NCBI GenBank assembly: GCA_900618795.1
Contig: UYJD01000014.1
Location: 632,930 to 696,929 of the forward strand
Reading direction: 5' to 3'
Length of the DNA: 64,000 nucleotides
Origin: Cyanodermella asteris
Taxonomy: Eukaryota > Ascomycota > Lecanoromycetes > Ostropales > Stictidaceae
The number at the start of each line of letters is the position of its first letter. Position 1 is the stretch's first letter. Positions 21,901-32,875 of this stretch are shown here, in pieces. Both the position numbers and the translations under genes were made by a program. The notes under the pieces are model-generated. The model was not told the DNA's origin and did no database searches. It worked only from the letters and a program-made list of their open reading frames with translations.

Positions 21901-24900
21901 CCGTGTGCTGGGCCTCTCAGCGTACTGGCCGGGTTAATTTCACGTACCAAACAAGACGTCCTTGTCGCATTCGGGAAATGGCAAGAAGCTATGGGCACCT
22001 CCACCGCACGCAACCGGCGATGAAACCTGTCATCATGGCCAAATCGGTCGCGGAGCTGTCAGAATACCTCGCCGTTTCTCGGCAAGGCATACGATGTGTC
22101 CCTATCAGGTTTGGCCGTTGAATACCTGTGGCACATCGCCTGGTTGCAATGCATCCTCACATGTGCCTTGCAGCAGGCGGCGGACTAAGGAAATATCTCT
22201 CCGCAAAATCAGTTGCCTGTCTACCGTTCAAGCCAGTCACCTTGGCGAGGTTTACCCAGCTCCATGCTTTCCGAGAAGGTGCTTGTACCACCTGTACCGC
22301 CTTCGCCAGAGCCGAGCTTTGGACGTTGAATAGGCCGATTAATGGACGCCTATGAATTTCAGAAACCTTGGCAGTGCCATGCCTTATCTCGAGCTTGCGA
22401 CTTGCGCATCCCATCAGACATTGCGTTTGCTACATTGTCTTCGTGGGGGCCGCTAAAGGGCCGAACCACGCTGAGCGGCAATGCCATACCCGCTCTTTTC
22501 AGGTCTTTTCCTGCATTCAACCACTTCCCGGGTATTTTACTTCCGTGATTTTTCTCGAAGCGTGGCTATTCAGCTGCCTTCATAGACACGACATAACGAG
22601 GACCCATCCGAAAAGCAGGGGCATGGCCCAGGCCAGCCAGGCCCTTCAAACGAGTTCATTGTTCAAGAGTACAGTCTTTGTTGCCGCAAGGACGGGCTTT
22701 TTCTCCGATTTTTCCAGGAGAGTATACATTCCACTTCTGTAAAAATCAAGTCATCGTTTGTTACCCGTTTCTTAACTACACTCGAAGGAGTTTAGCCAGG
22801 CACAAGCTGCGTGCATTACCCAATCAAGCACGGCTACCAGAGGTGCCCCACCTACCAAGAGATGTCTTCCATAATGCAATGATGGACCCCTGGCAAGTCG
22901 TCTCTAACCTCGAAATCGAGCTATTCACATCACAAGCGTGGGGAATGCGAAGTTTGTTCGTCTAGGACGTCAGCGTCTACAACTGTGCACGATTTGACTC
23001 TGTTCCGCCTACAAGAAAGGTCTACATGAAATTCTGTGGAGATGCTCAAGCTTGTGACTGAACGAAACATATTTGCTGAGTCACCAGTGATAGGGCTGAA
23101 AGTCAGTGCCAGGCGAGGTGGGTCGCTTTGTTTCTTTGCCATATGCACAAAGTGTATTGTTCCTTGAGCATCACCGATGCTTTGTGTTTCTTTGGTCCAC
23201 AGCTACGTAGCAGGTGTTGCGCCGACTGTGCAAACCCTGTTGTTGCCGCGAGTTTGGCTTGTGCCTGCTGTATTTATGGGCGTCTGCTGCTCATCTGGTA
23301 TGGTCATGCGTTTCAAGGTTTGATCTGGGATTGAACCATGGTGCTCATTCAAATCTCCACCTCAACGACGCCGCTGTGCTCCAGCACGGAGCGCACACTG
23401 AATTCTCATGTTGCTAGGCACTTTCGCAAAGACAAAGCAGACTACGGGGATTTGATTGAAGAGGTCGACTTCCTTTTCGGTTTACACATCACCAGAACGA
23501 TGATCATAGCAAAAGGAGCTGGTAAGTGGTTGCGATTAGTTGGCGAGGCCGAGGAGGATGACCATGACCATGACTGGCGCAACTATCGTACCTCATGGCG
23601 TTGATTGTTACGGAGCAGGCACACAGCTAAGCGTATGACGCGGATTCGCGGTGAACCGTACGACATCCTCAAGATACGTTTCGAAGCGCGAAGGTTTGGC
23701 CACTGACACTAGGTTGTGGCCTCAATCCGCGAAAATCGCGCACGAACAGAGATATTTGTGCTGGCACTCCGTAGTCAAGGTATGATTAAAATTGTGCTGC
23801 ACCACACAGAGTAAGTCATATTATTATTTACCAGTAAGCAAGCCTGTCGAATCAAGTCCAATCCGTGAAGCACATCCAACGCTGCAAGTCCACCTGAGCA
23901 GTCGGTCCGCAAAACTAGCATCCTAGCGCCGGACCAACCCCAGCAAAGTGCGACCACCTACATCATCCTTGGTCTGCTGGTAAGCACGCAACAATATGAC
24001 AGTAACGGATCGATACAATACTGTAGCATAAGCAAATGCACATAAATCGCCGCCTCGGGTGTAGCATTAAATTGCAGCAAGCTAAAGGTAGCCGCTCTCG
24101 TCCCGAACCAAGATTCATACTGCCCTTGTCACAGGCCAAAGTCACAACATGGTCTCGCAAACTCCCAAGAGAATACCAAGCCACGACCATCGAGCTTGGC
24201 CTGTAGAAGATCACACTCGTACTAGACCATAGTGGAAGTCTTGGGATACTCTTGGGAGACTGTCATTAATGCCTCACCCGCAGGATTGGCTCACCGTTAG
24301 AGCTAGCAATGATTGTTATGTGTTCTGGGACACTCCAGGCACGGACGCGCACGAGCGGATGTGGAATGAGGTGTTTTAAGGCGAGCTTGCATAAGTCATG
24401 ATGCACTCCGACTCGGCGTGGCCCGGAACTGGCTCGCCCTGTCCCCTGAAGTCGACCATTGATAGGTGACTCTACGGCGAGAGCAGCCCCCCCTAACCCA
24501 CTGTACTCGGACCACTAAGCCTATTTCGGGGTGGCATCATGACCTTTGAAGGCTCGCCTTAGCTGCCGAATAATCGGCGGTGAATCTATCGGATGGCGCC
24601 TGAGCCCAAGTCGGCAGTCTCCTTGTGGGTGTACTTTACGCAAATGAAACGAGACGCAAGGGTCCTGCAGGGTCAGAAGAGGCTCGATTACGGACCTGCG
24701 GTTCCCGTGGTACGACTGGAACATTCACGAGCTTCGAGAAGGCATAGAACGAGCTCGGTCTGGAGACGGCCTGCGCCGGGCCTGCGGTTCTACGGCACTG
24801 GCTTTCTTTGAGCGTCATAGTAATGCATTCGTGATTCCGGATGGAGGAGGTGGGAGTGGTAGTTGGCCAGGCAAGAGCGCTGATGGCGGACAATTGCGGA

Positions 24901-25968
24901 TCGAAGCGCCGTGGCACTCAGACACGGATTGTTGAATCCTGGGGCTGTCTTGGAGATGAAAGTGGACCAGGCACACGACCAGCGCATCCACGTATCCGGC
25001 CACTATCGGCTCCATCGACCGTGTCTTCGTCGTCGTCGAACACTCGACGGGGCGTTCGCGCTGACAGGATATTGGCCGCGCGTTGATGCGAGGTAAAACA
25101 CTCAACATCGGCAGGACCTGCGTGAAAAACGACAGAGACTTCGAGATGACGGTGGATGGGCGAGTAACTTCGCATCTACGGCATATGTGGCTACATCACG
25201 ATCTGGTCTTTGGCGAAAGGTAACTTACGACATCTCCAGACAGGCCAATCCGTTGTTGACAACTTGCAACCTAACCTCATGACGAGCATCCTTCAGTCGA
25301 GTCGAAACCGGCACATTTTCCTTCAAGTCAGAAAATCCCGCATATAAATTTTTTTTAGGTTTCGAAACATTCGCATCTTGCCGAACTTGGCCCTGCAGGA
25401 TGCGATCCTTGGGAACGACCAAATTTACGTCGTTACCCAGAGACCGCATGTTCGCCCTTTCGAGAAACCCGTTTTATCTTAGGGGTGGCGCCCTCTTTTT
25501 TTCTTTCTGTGGAGCCCTTCCATTGTTTACCGTGATTTTTATATGAGCGACTTTTGATCTTGGTTTGCGGTTGTGGCCTTTTTTCTTTTTTCCTTCCATG
25601 CCCCACAGGACATGGCTTCTAGCGCGCTCGGTCGGCGTTTCTGATGCCGGAACACCCGCTGATCGCGTTCGATTCGCCCCTTTGACTCGATGGCTATTCG
25701 ATGCGCGCTCGTGGGCCGATTATTGTTTGGTGGGGCCGACCGTTCGTAGGGATGCAAGGGCATGCGACACCGCCGGTGTCCACCTCTGTGTTTCCTGACC
25801 CGCAACGGATTGAGCAGATGGCGTCGCTTCTAGGTCTTTGTCCGATAGAATTGAATAATAGTGTGCGGTAACTTTGCTTTCGGCTCGTTGAGATGGGAAG
25901 CTGCCACAGCTCGACACGACCTGCGAGGCCTATTCGTGTGCGTGACCGATGTCGCTACGAGTCTATGC

Positions 25969-25984
25969 GGACGGACGGACGGAC
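25969..25984. repeat. (GGAC)4 microsatellite
   Basis: Four perfect copies of GGAC inside the gene-free region. Nothing else suggests function. Confidence 0.8.
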
Positions 25985-27435
25985 CTCCCAGGAACTGTCG
26001 GAATTGACGGCTGATGCGGCTCGTGCTCGGTTCTCCAACTCATCGGTGTGATGGGATCATCGTCATCTTACGCTTTTGCATTGTTTGGGCTGCTCAGGTG
26101 GCCGTGGCAACGGTGGTGGTGATATATGTGTCTGACATGGCTGGTGTATCTCGGTTGGCGTTGGAGTGATGATTTAGCTAACGACAGCTGTCGCCGTGTT
26201 TGAGTTTGTCACGCTTCATCTGGTGCAGAGACGTCTTAGTGCAGCGAAGGCTTGACAACAAACAATGTGCTCAAATTCGTATGTTAATGCTGTCGTCTAC
26301 CACGAGGCTGTTCATGTGCATTCAGAAGTGGTTGGTTGCTTGAGGTCAGTGCCGACAAAGCAACTAATCGGTCAATTGCCTAGACTTTATGTGTGCACCG
26401 CTAGAAGCAAGCCCTTGTGTGTGTCATATCGTGTAAACAGAAATAAAATCCTTCACCCGACCTGTCTGCAATAGCCAGACTTCTGAAATCCTTGGTATCA
26501 CATCAATCAGCATGACCTTAAATATGTGCCCGATATTAGTGCGCCTCAAAAATTCGGCCGCGATATTGTTTCGCTGCAACAATATTGCTCCGCATGCGGC
26601 ACAATATACGTGAGCTAACGGGGAAGTCGATGAATTAAAACCTCTGATACTGCCTTGTGAGCAGCAAGTCAGGTTTGCAGGTCAGTAGAGCCGAAATCAA
26701 CGACAGCTATTTCTCGAGTTGACAGCATCGGTCCAGTTCACGAGAATCTCGGTCTCGCCACTGGTGAATGCATGCGCAGCGGGAGCACTTCAGTTACATG
26801 CATCACCGAGAAGCATGTCGGCAAGTGACCCATTCTGCCTGCACGCAACGCAACAATGCAATGCTGGAAGCCCAAACCGGTCTCTGCGGAGATGCGGCCG
26901 CTCCATCGAGAGAATCCGCACTACGAGCGGCCTCGCTCGGATGCTTAACTCTAATGCCCCACGTCATGAGCTCTTCTACTACACAAGTGCGCACCACCAT
27001 CTGCAGATTCTCGCTACCTCTCGCTTCCGAAGGCCGCCTTTGACGAACAACATCTTCTGGTACCCATCTTCATAGCGAGAGAAGGGACCGAACGATGGGA
27101 CTTGTGTACCAATGGACTACTCTGAATGGGTCGCTGTACGGCTGGCTCGGCACGTTGAAGGCACTTCTCTATTATCATCCAGGTCTCGCGTGCTCGTGGT
27201 GGTGTGATGGGGCTGCTCATGAACATGCCGCTCGTTCTTTCATATGTTTGCGCATGAGTCGCTTCCTGTCTGCGGTAGTGGTGTGAGTGTCTGGCTCCAA
27301 GTGAGCCAAATGTAGGCAACTTCGCAGTCTCGTACAGTCCGCAGTTGTTGCGCTTCACAGGAATGTCTCCTTCTCCTCTAACTATCCTGAACTACGCGCT
27401 CTGTCTGTAACACTCTGATTCATCCCCTGCCCACG

Positions 27436-28852
27436 ATGGACATCATCATTATCGGTGGCGGCCTTGCAGGTCTGAGCACCTACCTGCACCTGCGCAAATA
27501 CCTCCCCCAGCCCGAAAACTATTCGATCACGATACTCGAAAGACACAAACCATCGGATATCGAAAATGCCACGTCAACGTTTCGTGGTGGTCTGGGCGTC
27601 AGTCCTAACGGTATGCGGGTTCTCCGACGCCTGGACGAGGAGATTCACGCCGAGGTGGAGAGAGTGGGATTTGTCTGTGATGACTTTTCGTTCCGAACAG
27701 CCGGTGGATGGCGGCTAGGTACATGGCGAGCAGCTACGGAGAAGCCGACGAGAGAGGGCATGGTCATGATTGATCGTAAGTCGTTGTGGGACATTATACG
27801 ACGGCGCATTCCAGACGGTGTGATACGCAATGGCGCGAGAGTGAAAGACGTGCAAAGCGATGGGTCTGTCGTTCTGGAGGACGGCGAGATGTTGAAGGCT
27901 CATTTGGTCATTGGTGCAGATGGCGTTTGGAGCTCGGCACGTAATTGTGTCCTCAGAGATGAACGGGAGGGTCGAGAGCCGGTGTTCCAGTGAGACCAAT
28001 CACAAACTACGCTTCGATCAGTAGCTGACAATTTGTAGGAGTTTGATGAACATGGGCGGATCTCTTCCCACCAGCTATCTCGACAACTTGAAGTCGCCCG
28101 GCTCACCCGCCTGCATAATGACCTTCGGGCCTAATGGTTTTGTCGGTTATACACCTTTATCCAGCACATTAAGTCAAGACAAGTCCGATAGCAGACGGCA
28201 GGCAGGACCTCGCAGCATGTGGTGGGCAACATACAGTGAAGACCCCAGCAAGGCGTCCCGCAAGACGACCAACTTTCCCAAAGATCCAGCCTTGCGGACT
28301 GCCTTCGGAGACAGACACAAAGACTGGGCTGACCCCACGATTAAAGCCATTGTCAAGGCCCTTACGGAAGCAGAACAGGGATCAGAGCCGGGATGCGAGG
28401 CTACGGAATCCGCGGTGACTGTTAATCTGCACACGCCGACATGGATCATTCCCAAACTCCGGCGCTGGCACCGCGGTCGGGTCATACTTGTTGGGGATGC
28501 GGCGCACGCATTGCCTAGTACGAATGGACAAGGGGTGAGCATGGTGCTGGAGGACTCGGCTGCGTTGGCGCTGCTACTTGCTTCAGAACTCAAAGCTACA
28601 GACAGCGATGCATCGACACTGTCCGAAGCGCGCCTTGTCAGAGTGCTGGATCGGTTTGAGGGGATGAGGAAGCCGAGAGTAGAGAGGATACTGGATCATG
28701 CGATGCAAATGCAGAACAGCAAGCGCAAGTTGAGCCCATTAGAGGCATTCATCATGTATGTGGTCATGTTCCTCATGTTTCGGGTGTTTGGAATGGGCGA
28801 TGGGTGGAAGCTGGAGTACGGGGTGGAAGAAGAGATCAGGAAGCTTGGATGA
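27436..28852 (+). CDS. FAD-dependent monooxygenase (two exons)
   Basis: Flavoprotein monooxygenase of the PHBH/salicylate-hydroxylase (UbiH-like) class, 455 aa. Exon 1 (27436-27989) and exon 2 (28039-28852) flank a 49-nt intron (27990-28038, GTGAGA donor, CTGAC branch, TAG acceptor). The N-terminus has the Rossmann dinucleotide motif IIIGGGLAGLS. The second FAD/NAD(P)H signature appears as HLVIGADGVWS (the DG motif), and the GD motif as VGDAAHALPSTNGQGVS. A hydrophobic segment near the C-terminus (IMYVVMFLMFRVFGM) may act as a membrane anchor. Enzymes of this class hydroxylate aromatic or polyketide substrates using NAD(P)H; the substrate cannot be read from sequence. No PKS, NRPS or terpene synthase lies beside it. 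Confidence 0.85.
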
Positions 28853-29652
28853 CAATCGGATACAACTGCCTCAATGTGTTTGAAGAGCGTGCCGAACTTC
28901 GTATCTGAACAAGTACCCTGCTCATGCTCGTTGAGTGCAGGGATTATATAGACACACTGCTACTCGGACCTGGGTCGTAGCATGGACTCACAAGGCCAGG
29001 CACATATGTCCAACCACACCTTCAGTACTTGTCCAAGCAGTTACGATGCTGATAAATCTCAAGGGCTCACATACCAGTGCACTGTACACCGAATCGCGCT
29101 GAGCCTGGAAGCCAGCAAGTCTGCCGAGAAATTTGTAACCAGGATGCGCACGACTGTGGGTCTGGCGCTCAACTTGCACCACACTTGTCGTTTCAGCGCA
29201 GAAGGTTGGCCCAAACGTACTTCACGTCCGTCTAACAGGAATATCAGAAAGCCAACGATCGTGTTTCGACGGTTGCAAGCTGCTGGTCTCAAATGATGCA
29301 GGTTCGGCTTTCGGGTGTGGGGAGCGGGGATCTCTACGGCGTCTGGTATGACGGCTTTGCCTGACTGCCTTGCCTGACCATCCATGCCATATATCACTAG
29401 CGGTTTAAGATGATGAATCAGTATGTATCAGGCTACAGCTTTCATGAGTTGAAGACCAACAAGCTGTGAGCCTCTAAGCGGATCTGAGGATTTCGTTGCT
29501 TCAAAAGACAGATTTCTCGCGCTGAAGGCTGTAAAAGCCGTGAACCACGTTCGATCAGCAATGCGCTGATGCTAGCGAAAAAGCCTAGGGAAAATCGACC
29601 ACCACGCGCTACCAATACCGCTTTGTCGATGACTGTGCTCCTTTTAGCCGCT
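28853..29652. other. Intergenic, no gene seen
   Basis: 800 bp between the monooxygenase and the arrestin-like gene. Only short conflicting ORFs (about 100 codons on both strands). It should hold the monooxygenase 3' UTR and the arrestin promoter. Confidence 0.4.
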
Positions 29653-30813
29653 ATGCCCAAATCCCTTCGGATCAATCTCGGCCACTCGGGTGATATTCAC
29701 CTTAAACCGACCATTCGACCCGGCACAGTCCTCTACGGCGAAATTATCTATAAGCCCACGGCAAGAGTGACCGTGACCTCCGTAACGGTCAATCTCCTCG
29801 GAAAGCTAGTTGTGAAAGCCCCCCAGAAGCGACGAGAGGTCACTCAGCTCTTCAGCGTTCAACACCCGATTCGGAGAAAGGAGGAAGACCCGATCGCACT
29901 CGATGTCAAAGAACACAAATTCGCTTTCCATTTTGTCGTTCCCTGGACCACAGAGTATGACAGGACTGGTACCTATAGGCCTGATCCGAAGGATGCGTTC
30001 ACGGAGACGCCTCATCGGGTGCCGCCGTCAAAGACTAAGGGCGATGCACAGGTGTCGTACAGCATTTCTGCCATTGTGAGGACGAGAGAGGTTGCTAACG
30101 GACTTCGATTCAATGCACTTGGAGACTCGGCCATTGGTGTCGAGCTGGAAGATGTCCGATGTATAGTTGAGCTCCCGGACGTCCCGCTGAGTCCGAATTC
30201 GAGTGTGCAGCGCCAGCTGATGGCCCCGGTGGCCAAGCAGGGTATATTCAGGCGGAGAAGTGTCGTCGGCAACGAGGCTCAGGGAAGGAGCCGTACTGTC
30301 TCGATCTCCGGGCCTGGCATGCTCGTACTCGGCGAGAAATATGGATTCGCGGTCTCTGTTGAGTCTCAAGGCGACAATCAAGCCCAGCCTGCGGAACAGC
30401 AATGGGTCCTTGCCATCAAATCGGTTGACCTGGTGGCAGGTATCCATCGACGTTTGAAGGACGGCTCCGTATTCGACGAGGGGGAGACGTTCCCCTTGTT
30501 CAAGGCAATGTCCCCTCGGACCATAGATCCTGAAGCGGGTCTTAAGCTGGACGTCACAGCATCTCCATCTATGACTGTCGATCCTTCCTTTCGCAGCTAC
30601 ACTATATCACGACTGTATGAGCTTCAAATCAACGTCTTAAGCTATCTCGATGATATCAAGGGCTCGGCTCAAGAAGAGCATCAAATCAACCTTCCTGTGG
30701 AAGTGATGCAGCGTGGGAATAACGCATCCAGACACGGCTCTGTTGCGCCTCAAGACATCCATGGGCAGATGATCGAGCCTCCACCCTACGAGGACAGTCC
30801 TGCATATTCGTAG
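29653..30813 (+). CDS. Arrestin-like (alpha-arrestin type) adaptor
   Basis: Single-exon 386-aa protein from MPKSLRINLGHSG (29653; the frame is open further upstream without support). The first half reads as an arrestin N-domain: a beta-rich start (DIHLKPTIRPGTVLYGEIIY), VTSVTVNLLGKLVVK and HKFAFHFVVPW. The second half contains the arrestin C-domain segment with IKSVDLVAGIHRRL. The tail is PPPYEDSPAY, a PPxY motif of the kind that binds WW domains of Rsp5/Nedd4 ubiquitin ligases. Fungal arrestin-related proteins use this to bring the ligase to plasma-membrane transporters for endocytosis. The adaptor role is inferred from fold and motif; the client is unknown. Confidence 0.7.
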   Translation: MPKSLRINLGHSGDIHLKPTIRPGTVLYGEIIYKPTARVTVTSVTVNLLGKLVVKAPQKRREVTQLFSVQHPIRRKEEDPIALDVKEHKFAFHFVVPWTTEYDRTGTYRPDPKDAFTETPHRVPPSKTKGDAQVSYSISAIVRTREVANGLRFNALGDSAIGVELEDVRCIVELPDVPLSPNSSVQRQLMAPVAKQGIFRRRSVVGNEAQGRSRTVSISGPGMLVLGEKYGFAVSVESQGDNQAQPAEQQWVLAIKSVDLVAGIHRRLKDGSVFDEGETFPLFKAMSPRTIDPEAGLKLDVTASPSMTVDPSFRSYTISRLYELQINVLSYLDDIKGSAQEEHQINLPVEVMQRGNNASRHGSVAPQDIHGQMIEPPPYEDSPAYS

Positions 30814-31662
30814 CAATATAAGAACCCGCTTATATGAAGCCTGTTCCGTAAAGAGCGGTCTCAAGGATAACGTGGGGAAGACTGTGCATGCGAGACGGAA
30901 GACGGCACATCATGGCTTGCAAAATGGCTTATTTCGTACTTGCCTTGATGAGCAGCAGTACGTGCAACAGACCCGAGCGGTGGTCATCCACTTACGAGAA
31001 TCTCTGACAGTTCGTTTGCGACGCACTGTGGGAGAGTTATTCGAGGACGACGGCCGGTCATTTCTTTAACTTCTTGTAGCTCGATTACATCGGACGAGAA
31101 GCATCAAGAGTGGCATATCCGGAATCATCATCAACTCGAGAGCGGACAAGTAAGTTAGCAGTGACTGGTATATAGCCTTCAGCCGTCAAGGTCTGGCTGG
31201 TCGCGCCGACGACAACATTTTGACAATGTCGAATGAGATGCATGCACATCAATTGTGTCCAATGAGTCAGATCAGCGTGTTTAACCTGATAGCTATTCGT
31301 TTTGACGTTGTTGGCTGGGGATCAGGAGCTGCGATGCAGGACCGATACCGGAGCCGCGCATCGCTCACGAGCGGCATCTCAACCTCAATTCAGCGAGAAC
31401 GCTTGCCTGTCGCCAGGGGCATCATGCATGCTGATCAATTATATCAAATAAGAAACAGGCGGTTATCAGGAAAGCGGGGTTAAATCATGAACGCGATCAC
31501 GTCTATATAAACCTATGTCCCAGCATTGCCTTGCTGAGCGGCGGCATTGGTCACTCTCACTCGTCTTTAGCACAGAGTTCCTCCTCACATATAGGCCACT
31601 TTCTAACCCGAACACCCAAACGAAAAGCCTTTCTTCTCACAAACGCGCTTCCAGTCTTCACC
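30814..31662. other. Intergenic, methyltransferase promoter at its right end
   Basis: 849 bp without a convincing gene; only short ORFs are present. The right end holds a TATA box described separately. Confidence 0.4.
31504..31510 (+). promoter_or_regulatory. TATA box of the methyltransferase gene
   Basis: TATATAA about 155 bp before the ATG at 31663, followed by a C-rich leader. A good consensus at a plausible distance. Confidence 0.5.
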
Positions 31663-32507
31663 ATGGCTTCCACGATTTCCGCCACCAAACCCGACCACTG
31701 GAGCGCCAACTCCTACACCTCCGCCGCCGACTTCGTGCACAAGCTGACCTCCAAAGTCCTCACATACCTGTCTCCCAGCCCCACAGACCACATTCTCGAC
31801 CTCGGTTGCGGCGATGGCAAGCTCAGTGTGAAACTCGCCTCCGCCGTTCCACACGGCTCCATCCATGGCCTGGACTCGTCCCAGAATTTCATAAACTTTG
31901 CCCAGCAAAGCTTCCCGCCATCAGCACACCCAAACCTCAGCTTCCAGCTCCATGACTGCTCCGACCTGAGCACCTTTGCAGAAAGCAACGTGGAAAAGTA
32001 CGACAAGGTGTTCAGCAACGCGGCCCTGCACTGGATCATGCGAGACCCGGCGTCGCGAGCTCCGATTCTGAAAGACGTCTTTCGCATGCTGAAACCCGGA
32101 GGCAGATTCGTCTTCGAGATGGGCGGGCACGGGAACGTGAGCGAAGTGCACGCGGCGCTGGTTTCTGCGCTGATGGCGTCTGGCATCGGTGCCCGCGAAG
32201 CTGGGGAGGCGAGCCCGTGGTTCTTTCCGAGCGATGTGCTGATGCGTCGGATGCTGAGCGAGGCTGGCTTCGAGGTTGAGGTCTCTGAGCTCGAGTCGAG
32301 GCCGACGAAGATGGAGGAGGGGGAGGGCGGGGGTCTCAGGGGTTGGGTTGAGCTCATGGGTGCGACGTTTCTGGAGAAGGTCAAGAAGGGAAGAGGGCTG
32401 GTATGGTGGATGGGATTGTGGATGTGCTTAAGCCGATATGTGGGAGGGAAGAGGGAGGTGAGTGGCTTGGATATGTGAGACTGAGAGCTGTAGCTCGAAA
32501 GCCTTAA
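31663..32507 (+). CDS. Class I SAM methyltransferase (Tam-like), frameshifted near 3' end
   Basis: SAM-dependent methyltransferase resembling trans-aconitate 2-methyltransferase and its fungal relatives. ATG 31663 has a good context (TTCACCATGG). The Rossmann SAM site is ILDLGCGDGKLSVKLA, followed by HGLDSSQNFINFAQ, FSNAALHWI and RMLKPGGRFVFEMGG. The uninterrupted frame ends at 32478 with an odd tail (GLVWWMGLWMCLSRYVGG). Moving by one base near 32375-32392 opens a frame reading GKRAGMVDGIVDVLKPIC and GEWLGYVRLRAVARKP, then TAA at 32505-32507, which is the usual C-terminus of this family. No intron fits in the roughly 20-nt interval. So this is a true one-base indel or a sequence error. As read, the enzyme keeps its SAM fold but has the wrong last ~30 residues. 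Confidence 0.75.
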
Positions 32508-32875
32508 TATCTTGGGTTTGTGAGGGCAGAGAACAGTAGCATAGGATGCAAGGCTGGATCGGAGGTAATAATAAATGAGATCAGTGGGTAGTGTGTTGAC
32601 TGCAGGCGATGGTCCTTCGGGGACGTCCCCGTTGGCTGGATACTTCGCGACTTTAATGGATAGCATGGGCTTTTTATGCCTCGAAACGGTCCTGCATATG
32701 GGAACCAACGCAGATTGAGAATGAATAACAGGTAATCAATTTCCCTTCATTGCGCAGGACCTGCCGTGTATTGCGAGGCTTGCGGTGCATCTAAATTTGA
32801 TATCCGATATGGAGCTGTGAGATTGCCATCTGGCAAGAGACCCCGGCAGTTCGCTCTTGGGTCTGTAATAGAAAC
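32508..32875. other. Convergent intergenic region
   Basis: 368 bp between the methyltransferase and ALG9 3' ends. No gene seen; expected to hold both 3' UTRs. Confidence 0.4.

Larger units (their letters stand above)
18735..27435. other. About 8.7 kb with no recognisable gene
   Basis: The stretch between the divergent starts of the H+-ATPase and the FAD monooxygenase. I see only short overlapping ORFs (up to about 170 codons), none with a recognised domain, signal peptide or splice-consistent extension. I found no tRNA B-box with a folding arm, no 5S rRNA, no long direct or inverted repeat and no transposon coding. A (GGAC)4 run lies at 25969-25984. The first few hundred bases next to the ATPase look like its promoter. 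Long regulatory or lncRNA content is possible but not shown. Confidence 0.5.

Noticed and set aside
23338-23604. 88-codon plus-strand ORF with a charged, helix-like C-terminus
   Set aside because: Composition is protein-like but short, with no homologue I recognise and no splice-consistent partner exon.
31713-32708. 331-codon ORF antisense to the methyltransferase
   Set aside because: The plus strand encodes a clear SAM methyltransferase; the antisense product is Ser/Pro-rich without features.
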